Shown here: positions 43,194 through 52,985 of the stretch, one piece after another
Layout: each line of letters starts with the position of its first letter
How positions within the stretch are numbered: the stretch's first letter is position 1
NCBI GenBank assembly: GCA_963575745.1
Contig: CAUYUJ010001692.1
Coordinates: 233,501-297,500, forward strand
Direction of reading: 5' to 3'
Source of the DNA: Prorocentrum cordatum
Lineage: Eukaryota; Sar; Dinophyceae; Prorocentrales; Prorocentraceae
DNA length: 64,000 nucleotides
Position numbers and translations under genes: made by a program
Notes under the pieces: generated by a model
What the model saw: only the letters and a program-made list of their open reading frames with translations
Databases searched by the model: none
Told to the model about the DNA's origin: nothing

Positions 43194-43388
43194 GCAGCCC
43201 AGGTGGACAGGCAGCACGGTGAGGAGGTCTTCAAGCGAGTTGAAGACTACGAGCGGGTCTCCACCAACCACGGCCAGAGGCTGCAGACCAGCTTGACCAG
43301 CGACCAGCAGCCGGTGGAGCCCGTCAGGCGCGACCTTGCCGGTCGCTGCTCGCAGGCCAGACGGGAGGGAGGGATCGAAATGGATTAG
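43194..43388 (+). CDS. Exon-like island, coiled-coil-like
   Basis: AAQVDRQHGEEVFKRVEDYE then RVSTNHGQRLQTSLTSDQQP, ending QARREGGIEMD and TAG. Polar helical composition. The upstream border is not fixed. Confidence 0.45.
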   Translation, partial: AAQVDRQHGEEVFKRVEDYERVSTNHGQRLQTSLTSDQQPVEPVRRDLAGRCSQARREGGIEMD

Positions 43389-43938
43389 CTTCGAAGTGGA
43401 GGACGGAGGACGAGAACCTCGAATAACAATATTCCCGTGACTTGCGTGCATCTGTCCTGTTCGAGGTCCTCGTCCTCCAACCTCCTCTCCGAGCTCATCC
43501 ACCCCCGATTCCTCGCTTCTGGCGGAGGCCCTGGACAGCGGTTCGGACGATGACGACTCCTACAGCAGCTACACTGATGATGAGGACGCTGAGGGAAAAC
43601 ATAGATGATACAAATATGATGCCATAATGTTCAGATGGGTAGGCTGTCAAGGAGGTGGGGGTAGGAGGAGGTAGGATACATGGATCAGGACGCTGCGGAT
43701 TTTCCAGGGTGCCAGGAAGGGGACGAGATGAGCAAGAGGAAGGAGGATACTGAGGAGGAGGAGGAGGAGGAGGAGTTGTGACATAAGGAGGGGGGTACGA
43801 GAAGGAGGAGCGTGATACGAGATGTGGAGGATGATGCGATGAGGGTGGGAATACCTCGAGGAGAATATGATAATCAACCCTCCATCCCCATGATTAGGGA
43901 GATGGAGAAGTCTTGAGTATCCTATTCCCCAAGCCCAG

Positions 43939-44055
43939 GACGAGCCTGGAGCAGCAGCGACGCCCTCGACAGCAGGATCCATCCAGATCGGCACCAGCGT
44001 GGCCACGAACCTGGGAGCTGCTACCCACCTCCACGCGCTGCTGTCTGGCTGGAAG
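43939..44055 (+). CDS. Internal exon-like island, 39 codons
   Basis: Exactly 117 nt between CCCCAAGCCCAG and GTGGGAGG. The frame reads DEPGAAATPSTAGSIQIGTS then VATNLGAATHLHALLSGWK. Both splice-like borders and the exact codon number support it. The next AG (44424-44425, after GATGATGATGCAG) would lead into TADHGSRSSQLEGCLAL and a stop. Confidence 0.5.
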
Positions 44056-44425
44056 GTGGGAGGAGGAGGTGTTGATGATGATGGTGCTGCTGTGGCTGAT
44101 GGTGAAGCTGATGGTGGTGAGTGGTGAGATGATGCTGATGATGCTGATGATGGCAAGGTTCATGGTGATGGTGATGATGACTAGCATTATGATTGTGAGT
44201 CGCATTACTACTCCACTTGAGTTTATGCTGATAATGTTGTTGAGTATGCTGATTATGATGATGATGATGACGATGCTACTGATGATGCTGGTGTTGATGA
44301 TGATGATGATGATGTTGATGATGATGATGCTGATGATGACGATGATGATGATGATGATGATGATGCTCAAGACGATGATGATGTCAATGATGTTGTTGAT
44401 GCTGCTGCTGATGATGATGATGCAG
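44056..44425. repeat. GATGATG-rich intron-like repeat
   Basis: GATGATGCTGATG-type repeats between two exon-like islands. Confidence 0.8.
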
Positions 44426-44728
44426 ACGGCCGACCACGGGTCCCGTTCCAGCCAACTGGAGGGATGCTTGGCCCTCTGACGAGGAACACTGCAGCTGCAG
44501 TCGAGGTAGCGGAGGACTAGGAGTGGGAATGATCATGAATGAGGAGGCGAATGCACGAACGAGGTTGGGAAGGACGACTGGAGCAGGCGAGAGGGGAGAG
44601 GAGAACCCGATGAGCAACAGCAGGATGAAAAATGAGGGGGGAGGATGGCGAGGAGGAGCACGAGGACGAGGATTGGAGGAAAGAGGACGAGAAGATGAGG
44701 ACGAACTCGACTAATATCGAGGGCGGAG

Positions 44729-45066
44729 GTGTCCGAGATGCCCTGGTTGCAGCCGTGGCACGTGCAGCTCGAGGAGAATGTCTCCGCGCTGGAGTTTGCG
44801 AAGGATGCGTTGGTCTACCATGTGCAGAACAGGTCGGTCGCATCAATCCTCCTCCTCCTCGTCTTCCTCCTCCCTCTCCGCCCCCCCCCCTCCACCTCGT
44901 CCTCTTCCTCGTCGCAACTTCTCCCAACACAATCCCCTCATCGCCTGGTCCCCGAGGCCCAAGTGATGACGGATTGGTCTCGCATCGCTCTCTTTCCAGG
45001 TCGTCCGAGGCCGACGTGAACTACAACGAGTGCGTCGCTGCCATCGCAAAGGCCATCAGCGGGTGA
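44729..45066 (+). CDS. 3' end of a spliced gene (two exons)
   Basis: Exon A (44729-44832) reads VSEMPWLQPWHVQLEENVSA then LEFAKDALVYHVQN and ends with AG in phase 2. The interval 44833-44999 begins GTCGGT, is CTC-rich, and ends CTCTTTCCAG. Exon B (45000-45066) supplies G, completing Arg, and continues SSEADVNYNECVAAIAKAIS then Gly and TGA. The frame is kept exactly across a 167-nt GT-AG intron, which is the best splicing evidence in the window. The protein is not recognised; the 5' part must lie upstream, perhaps in the islands from 41 kb on. Confidence 0.6.
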
Positions 45067-45582
45067 AGAGGGGGAATGATGAGGAGGGAGTGGAGGAGGA
45101 GGAGGAGGAACAGGAAGAGGATGAAGCAACGGAAGACGCAATATTGACAGATCCTCCCACTCGTGATCGCCCATCCCGTTGATCCCTCCATGGGCGCAAC
45201 GGTCGAGGGGATCGTGAGAGGGGGCGGGGGCTCCAGGCGAACAGCTTCTACCAGATGATCCTCCCTGTCCAGCAGTCCGTCGCCGCGGCCAACGCGCAGA
45301 TCGCACCGCCGTGATCCACCACCCCGACCCGAGCACAAATTCGAGATGAGGGAGGATCCGGTATCACCGTAAAGGAAGAGAGAATGATGAAACAATCGGC
45401 GGGGGGGTGACGGAAGGGGGGGTGACGGAAGGAGCTCCAGATGAGGGTGATATCTTCGACGGCAGTGATCGAGTGATCAGACCTCCTCTCGATAGCAAGG
45501 GAGCCCTCGAGGGGCTCATCGGCCACGTTTCTCGGCCATTCTGAAGGGTGGGCGCCTAAACATTTCCACGCCCCTTGTCCCA

Positions 45583-45641
45583 GTCAGAGACGGGCCCGCG
45601 GATGGGGGGTACCCCCCCATATGCGCGGGCCCGTCTCTGAC
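45583..45641. other. 59-nt perfect hairpin
   Basis: GTCAGAGACGGGCCCGCG (45583-45600) is exactly complementary to CGCGGGCCCGTCTCTGAC (45624-45641). The 23-nt loop contains a further near-palindrome of G and C runs. The right-arm word GTCTCTGACCCTGG recurs at about 45693. Confidence 0.85.
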
Positions 45642-45889
45642 CCTGGAACCTTTTCTTCGTTTGGGGGCCCGAGGCCATGCCCAGAGCCCGAGGCCGTCTC
45701 TGACCCTGGTGCCCTTCCTCGTTCGGCCGAGGCCATGCGAAGGCCGACGTTTCGGACCGATCGGTCCTAGTTTGCTGGCGCGCGACGTGCGCGACGTTAC
45801 AGCTCGAGCAAGGCGAGGAGGGGCTCGCCGTGCATCGCTCGAAATAAGCGACGCGTTCTCGAGAATTGCACGTCTCCTCCTCATGCCCT

Positions 45890-46060
45890 TCTTCAGTCGT
45901 CTTCCTCCGCCACATTACCCCCCTCTTCTTCTTCATCCTCCTCCTCCTCCTCGTTCTCCTCCTCCTCCTCCTCATCATCATCATCAGCATCATCATCATC
46001 ATCAGCATCATCATCATCATCATCATCACCATCATCATCATTCTCCTCCTTCCAAGTTTA
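45890..46060. repeat. CTC and ATC repeats
   Basis: CCTCCTCC then CATCATCATC microsatellite. Confidence 0.85.
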
Positions 46061-46248
46061 GTGTACCTCCACGCGTAGTGTTTACACGCCCTGGTTGCAA
46101 GTACCCTCCCAGCTTGATTGTCTGAGGAGGGCGTGGCACTCAGCTGGTGGGGCATCATCTCGCCCGCCCGATCCCCATCCAACCATTCCCGCCCGACCCC
46201 CTGACGCTCCTTCCTCACCTCCCGTGCTGGTGCAGGCATCCTTGCAGA

Positions 46249-46350
46249 ATGCTCTGCACTGAGTTCGTTAATGGTGCTACGTGGGTCGTCCCGAATACGC
46301 TCGCGCGGGCACTCCAAGTGTTGCTGACCACCCATCCCCAGTTCTACTAA
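46249..46350 (+). CDS. Possible terminal exon
   Basis: After CCTTGCAG the frame reads MLCTEFVNGATWVVPNTLAR then ALQVLLTTHPQFY and TAA. Protein-like but isolated. Confidence 0.35.
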   Translation: MLCTEFVNGATWVVPNTLARALQVLLTTHPQFY

Positions 46351-46718
46351 CGAGGGGCGAGAAGGGATGCCAGTGGACATGCGCACATCATATTATGGAG
46401 GCGTGGAGTGGGGGAGCCAATTCTGTTTTTGAGAGGGGCCCCAGGGTCAACAACGTTTGGTGACGCCTCCCTGGGAGCTGGGGGCCTCTATACCTCGCAT
46501 GGAGGAGGGGTGAGAGACATCATTGAACACCTCGCCACATCCATCATCAAATGCAATCATGCTGCATCTTGAAGATGTGTGCTGTTCCAATGCGTACCTG
46601 TGCATCCTTGCTTTTGCTGACCAGGTGGGGACAAGGTCCAGCTAGGGGAGTTCAAGGAACTTGCATCGTCACTGCGCGCATCCTGGGGCCATCGACGCTA
46701 GAACTGATAGGATACCAT

Positions 46719-46861
46719 GGTTTCAAACAATAAGTTGTGGCTGTTCACTTGAAGCGTTCGGTTTCAAACAATACGTTGTGGTTGTTCACTTCAAGCGTTC
46801 GGTTTCACTGGGTTTGTCCGTAAGCGTTTCGGTTTCAAACGATACGTTGTCGTTGTTCACA
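46719..46861. repeat. 41-bp tandem repeat
   Basis: GGTTTCAAACAATACGTTGT units begin at 46719, 46760, a shortened one at 46801, and 46831. They share TTGTTCACTTCAAGCG. Confidence 0.85.
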
Positions 46862-46917
46862 CATGTCAGCCCGCGCCGCTGCAGCCCTGCTCTCCACCGA
46901 CGCTGGAGGTGGAGGGG

Positions 46918-47045
46918 GTCGCGCGGGCGCTGGAGGCAGTGCTGGTCGCGCTCCTGGTGTGGGCGCTGGAGGCAGCCCCGGTGCGCGTCGCGCTCCTGGT
47001 GTGGGCGCTGGAGGCAGTGGGGGTGGCGATCCTGGTACTGCAGGC
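46918..47045. repeat. GGGCGCTGGAGGCAG minisatellite
   Basis: Three to four units of 36-48 bp with GTCGCGCTCCTGGTGTGG. Frames stay open and read as Gly-Ala-Gly or hydrophobic helices. Confidence 0.8.
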
Positions 47046-47094
47046 CAGGGCACGTCGGCGGTTGAACCACAGGGCCCTGGTCCGAGGGATGTGG

Positions 47095-47260
47095 TTTGTA
47101 TACGAGTGTATGTATGTATGTATGTGTGTATGTATGTCTGTATACACATATATGTATATACGTATACATGATTATGTATATATATACATGTATGTATGTA
47201 CAAATGTATGTACATACATCTATACATACGTGTGCGTATACACATGTAAACCTGTTTGTA
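47095..47260. repeat. GTATGTATG microsatellite
   Basis: TATG/TATA/CATA repeats. Confidence 0.85.
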
Positions 47261-47323
47261 GGAAGGGACGGTAAGGTGACCTTCCCCTCGAATGACGTTT
47301 TAAATCCCGTCTAGATCCCGTCT

Positions 47324-47503
47324 GTCAGGGCCCTGTGTTTGAACCGCCGAAGCAACGGATCTGGCCTCCGAGAGTACGTGGTGGACAGGTACCGCCGTGG
47401 CCTCTGGACGGCCACTGACGCGTGCATTCTAGCGCACCACGTCACTCATGCAGGCCAGCCCCGTGGAGTATAGCATCTTCCATCCCCCACCTCCCTCTTT
47501 TTA

Positions 47504-47559
<56 letters not shown>

Positions 47560-49610
47560 TTATGTTCTCCCTGTCTCCTCCCTCATCGCTGTCCTCCACT
47601 CATCCCCCCTCTCCCCTGCACACTTCCTTTTCACCCCTCCCCTTGCATTTGGAAGATGCGAACACCCCAGCGGTTTTGCAGGGGGCACTGGCCTTGAAGA
47701 CTTAGCCCGCGCTCCGGGTCGTGGGCATTATGCTGAGCACATTAGGCATGCACTGGGTGAGAGACGTGCTGCATCATTTTACACGTGTGCCGTTCCCATG
47801 TGGAGCAAACATACGGAATCGAGATACTTGAATAAAGATTTCCCCATCAGCTTACCACGCGAGAGGTTTTTCGAGCTGCTGGAGCAACGTCCTGCAGATT
47901 TCAACACTGTTGATATTAATGATTTGCCTGGGACGCATGCTTCGCACCCTGTTGTTTTAGAAAGAGGACACGCAGACACCGTTCCTCTCACGCTATACTC
48001 AGACGGAGTTCCGTTCTCGAAAACAGATTCATTTATTTGCTGGTATTGGAGTTCGGCTGTGGATCCCAACAGAAAACGACATTTGATTTGCACTGTTAAA
48101 ACATCTGACCTTTGCCAGTGCTCGTGCAAAGGGTGGTGCACGATGCAAGTAATACAAAAGGTGATCGCCTGGTCATTCTCGGCGCTCGCCGCTGGCGCGT
48201 TTCCGTCCCTGGACCACAACCAAAAGCCTTTTTCCCAAGAGCTTCGCGAGCTCCACCGCGGCCTCCCCTTCGGGAAATATGGCGCTCTCGTGGAGTATCG
48301 CGCAGACTTGTTAGAATATGTTTCTTGTTTCGGTTTTACAAATTGGACGCACGTTCAGCGCCCATGTTTTTGTTGCAACGCATCCCGCGCTGATATGTTT
48401 AATTTTGCCCGCACGTTGGCCCTCTGCCCTTGGCGCCCCCGCCAGCGTAGCGATTTTAATGATGACCTCGGGGCGTGCGTGACCAAAAGGTACGTGCAAA
48501 GTCGTGCCCAGCCGCGCAGGCTTCTAAGGTGCATGGAGCTTTCGCGCAAATATGGTGGGTTTGCGCTGGTAAGGCCGTTTCCAGAACTTCATTTGCCCGT
48601 GGGGTGGATCGTCATTTGCGACGAAAACCTACTTGATTGGCACGCCCTCGTGGGCACAGGTGGGTCCATTGGCGTGGATATGCCAGGCTGGCTCACGTTT
48701 TGTCAACGCTGCAAACACTTCCAACATTAAATTCTGGAGCCCGCTGTTCACCATCAGAGGGTTTAGTGTCGATTGTCTTCACCTCGATTGTATGCGCGTT
48801 CTCGACCTCGGCATCAGCCAATATGTTGCTGGCGAGGTCATGCTGAAACTAATTGACGCAAATTTTGCGCAATCTGCTGAAGAACGGGGGCCCGCACGCA
48901 TGCCGAGTTCGCAACCTACCTGCTCCTCTCACTTCTGAGATCCTCTGGTCATTGCTCCTCATCCGACGTGCTGCCCTCGATCTCCATTCCCATTATCGTC
49001 AAAAGGCGTGCTTGGGGGCCCCCATCACCCACTGTGGAGCGGCGGCGGGTCGATAACATGGTTCATTTGCGCAGGCGCCTCAAGGCGCATTATAGAATGC
49101 GCCGTATGCCGCGCGGCAAGCATTCAATAATCAACCGTTTAAAGTACAACCAGCTAAATGCTGGCGGCGCGCGCCCCCGCCTGAAGGCGAAAGCTGCACA
49201 AACGCGGAGACTGATGCCTTTCATTCGGATTTTAGCGGGTGAGAATTGGCGCTTTCTCGGCGCAGGCCATCGGCACCTTCGCCGCGTAGTTTCGGCGCTC
49301 GTGGATATGGAAGTCGCCATGAAACGGTCGCCCCGCATAATGCCGCCAGTTGCTCTCTCACAGCTCCAGAACCACATCGTGACAGCTCTGCGCGAGTGGA
49401 AGGCGTGGGGCGGCCACGAAACGTATAAGTTTCACGTGGCCTGGGACCTTGCCAAAAGAGCAAGTACCCAGGGCGACCCCCTTTTTTATTGGACATATGC
49501 GGACGAGCAGGAGAACCGAGTCATGGGGACAGCTGCGAAAAGCGTGCACGCGGGACCAACATTCTACGTTACACTGTTGCAAAAGATCTTGCCCGAGGCG
49601 CGCTGATCGC
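47324..49610 (+). pseudogene. Degenerate multi-copy transposon gene with introns or frame breaks
   Basis: Exon-like start 47324-47465 reads NRRSNGSGLREYVVDRYRRG then LWTATDACILAHHVTHAGQ. An intron-like interval with a CT run (47508-47552) ends at GTTTTGCAG, and 47682-48730 continues with GTGLEDLARAPGRGHYAEHI, YSDGVPFSKTDSFICWYW and DLCQCSCKGWCTMQ. The frame then shifts: 48730-48890 reads IKFWSPLFTIRGFSVDCLHL then DCMRVLDLGISQYVAGEVM, and 48990-49606 reads KAAQTRRLMPFIRILAGENW and YADEQENRVMGTAAKSVHAG. This segment order matches my recollection of a transposon-type protein found many times in dinoflagellate genomes, possibly Plavaka/CACTA-like. The family name is uncertain. At least two frame changes make it probably inactive. 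Confidence 0.5.
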
Positions 49611-49829
49611 AACGCGCCTCTGGTGGGGAAGATCTTGAGCACGTGTGCGCGTGTAATGTTTGCGTCGCGTGCGGGCTCTTCAAATCTGTTCCCTTGGCGC
49701 GTCACCTCCTGTTCGTGACAAAAGAAAATTACTGTGCACCGCATGTGCTCAACAAGGAAAGGGGTTTGCAACAACAGCGGGGCTACTTGACTGCCAAACG
49801 CACTTATCGAATCACAACACACACAAACT

Positions 49830-49925
49830 AATGACGATATGTGCAATACAGAAGCACATCAAACAAACAACAATGCTTATGTGCAAAACGAAACACAACA
49901 CCAACACAAAAAAAAAAACAGTTGA
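49830..49925. repeat. A/C-rich stretch
   Basis: AAACAAACAACAATG and CACAACACC words followed by a short A run. Confidence 0.6.
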
Positions 49926-50751
49926 ATAAGAGATTGCGCTGCTTGTCAGAAGAGATTGCTTGTTTTGCCGACTCCTCCTCTACCTCGTCCCCTCCAGCAC
50001 CCCCATTCGATCCACCTCTCCCACCCACCCCGCCACCTCTTCCACCCCCGCGACCTGGATGGTCGACGGGTTGGCTGCTGCTGGCCACCCTCGAGGGGCG
50101 CGCGTGCCATTTGCGACGTGAGCATTGCCCTGGCATGGTATTTCCTGGCGGTGAGAAGACATTGCGCTGTTGTTCGCATTCCTGGGGGCAGGGGGGGGTA
50201 AATGCAGCCCGCAATGGATGAGCGGAGATTGCGTTGATTTGTTGTTCGTCGGGCGCCGGCTGCGGGGCAGCCAGGTGCTCGAGGCCAGCATGAGCGAATT
50301 CTGAGCGCTGCAGATTTTCTACGGATGAGAAAAAAGATGGGAGACGAGATTGCGTTGTTCTTTGTTTTTGCTCTGTCGGTCTGGAGTGCCCAAGCGGCTT
50401 CCAGGCGGCCCCTGCGGTGAGGCAGCTGCGCTGCGTGGCCATCGATTTTACTTGTTGCTTCTACGAGTTAGATGAGAAGAGGAGGAGGAGGGAGGAGGGA
50501 GGGGGAGGGAAGCGGGAATGTGGGAGAGGAGGAGGGAAGCGGGGGACAATAGATGAGAAGACATTGCGTTGTTCGCTGCTCTGGCACCGAAGTGGCTGCA
50601 ACGCAGGCGCAGGCTGCTGCGCAACGGTGAACGGTTGAAGCCCATCGCCCAATCCGAGTTTAGAAGGGGTGAGGGTGTGTAGCGGAGAAAGGAGTGAAGG
50701 ACTGTGAGGGGAAATTGGATGAGAATACATTGCGTTGTTTGTTGCTCGTAC

Positions 50752-50888
50752 CCACACATCGGGTGTCTCGAAAAAATCGAGACGACAATATTTCATGATT
50801 GTCTGATTTTTGTTGGTGTGGGATTTCACGTGCAGGCCCTCGGGACCGTCAAATAACAATTCGAAAGATCGAGACGCCTGATGTGTGG
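50752..50888. mobile_element. 137-bp TIR element (MITE-like) 1
   Basis: The left end CCACACATCGGGTGTCTCGA and the inverted right end CCACACATCAGGCGTCTCGA match at 18 of 20. The interior has TCGGGACCGTCAAATAAC, whose reverse complement resembles the interior of the element at 51335. No coding capacity. Confidence 0.7.
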
Positions 50889-51334
50889 AGGGCACAGGGG
50901 GCCTATGGCCTCCTGGCCCAGGCGGCGCCCATCGCGGGCTCACGGACTCCGTGGAGAGCACTTTATGTACCGTTTCACAGCGTTTCACTCGCAACTATTG
51001 TGTTGTTGCTGCCCTGGCAGAGATTGCTGGGATCGCCACTGCGGTGCGCTTGAACGATTTCATCAATCATCAACAATTTCCATGCGTGGTCGCTGTTTTG
51101 GTCCCCTGGGGGAAAGGGGCAGGGGCATAGTATTCAGACGGGGTAATGATAAGAGATTGCGTTGTCGGCTGGCCCCGCCGGAACGGGCGCCTGTTTTTTC
51201 CAGTCTGCTGCTGCTTTCTCTAGCCAACTTAACGTTCCGAAGAGGAGCAGAGATTGCGTGATTGTTGTTTTGCGTCCGGCGCGCATGCAGCCCACGTGGC
51301 TGCATCACCGCGCGCGCGGTGAGCACATTGGAAA

Positions 51335-51517
51335 CCCAGACATCCGACGTCTCAATTTTTTCGAGACGCGGGCCCCCGACCTCCCGACCACTTCCCTGGG
51401 ATTAGTTTTTCATCCCGAGTGGTTTTTTGACGGTCCCGACGCCCAGCGAGGGCCCCGAGAGGCCAACAACTATGTAACACCTCTGTTTGTTTTTTTTCGA
51501 GACGCTCAATGTCTGGG
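51335..51517. mobile_element. 183-bp TIR element (MITE-like) 2
   Basis: The left end CCCAGACATCCGACGTCTCA and the inverted right end CCCAGACATTGAGCGTCTCG share CCCAGACAT and CGTCTC. The interior contains TTTTGACGGTCCCGA. Same family as the element at 50752 but inserted in the other orientation. Confidence 0.6.
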
Positions 51518-52209
51518 AATACTTGCAGCGTCGCCACCGCGCGTTATGCATTTCCATCCTTCCTGAGGGTGATATTGCGAAAATCAGGGAGGGAAAAGGG
51601 AGGAATTCAAGGCAGAAGGAGGACAAGTAGGGGAGGTGATGAATAGAAATTGCGTTGTTTGTTTTGTTGCGTGCACGGCACCGCATTCGACAATTCCATG
51701 TCGAATTTCCCGATGACTACGGAGAAGGATCCGAACATACTTGGCGAATAGAGGTGGACACAGATTGCGTTATTGTGTGTTTTCGGTGGCGGGGAAGACC
51801 ACCGCCGCCAACCCTTCTGCTCGACTTCCGCTTTGCAGGTGTTTCCCTGGCAACGATTGCAAGGATAATTGGAAAATGGATAGGGAACCGTGTGATAATA
51901 ATGTAGCACCGTAAATAACAACGCCAACACATACATGAACACAAACACACTGCCATACATTTAACATATACGTGCGCATACAGTTGTATTCATGTGTATA
52001 TATACAAATATGATATGTGTTCCACCACCCTTATGTTTCACCACCGTGGGCTGTTTCACCGCCCTGCTGATTTGGGTCGCGTTTCTTCTCAGGCCTCGGG
52101 CCCCTGGCGGCGCCGGCTGCAGGCCTTTGACATTTCCGAGAACGGTGCCCCTGCGCGTTCCCGTCCGAGAGCGGCGCCCTGCACACTTGCGTGCTACAGT
52201 GCAAAACTG

Positions 52210-52400
<191 letters not shown>

Positions 52401-52885
52401 AGAGCCAGGAACAATAAGACTCGTCGCTCCTGGCCCATATTTTTCTACATGCGGTCGCCCTTCGGGGCACCGCCCTTCGGGGCGAAGCTTCCATCCCAGG
52501 ATGAGAAGAGATTGCGTTGTTGTTGCAACGCATATGTCGCGTACGCGCGTGCATTTTTACGATGATCCAGAACTGTTTGCCTTGCTTAAACAATCATCGT
52601 CATCCCGCATGTTTACGTATCTGGTGGATTCTCTGTCCGCACTGCCCCCCAGCCCTGACTCGCCAAACTATCCTCTAGGCTTCCGCCTGTGCTCCGGTAC
52701 CCTTGAGACGCAGAGGCGTTACTACCAACGCCCAACGACGCAGCTCCTAGCTCACAACGCACGCGGTTGCAACAACAGTCTGTTGTTGGACGCTTACATA
52801 TAATAGAAAAGCTGTCTACATACACACAACATCTTCACAACGAACCAACGACAACATACACGCTATATCACCAGAACTACAACTG

Positions 52886-52985
52886 TCTCGGTTTTTTTTG
52901 CAATGTCTTGGTTTTTCTGCTTTGTCTTGGTTAAAAACCATGACGTTCTGGGCGGCATTGGTTTTTTTTTAGGGCTGTCTGATGT
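52886..52985. repeat. TGTCTTGG repeat, second locus
   Basis: TGTCTCGGTTTTTTTTG, TGTCTTGGTTTTTCTG and TGTCTTGGTTAAAAACC, related to the array at 26984-27111. The first ATG of the following long ORF falls inside it. Confidence 0.7.
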
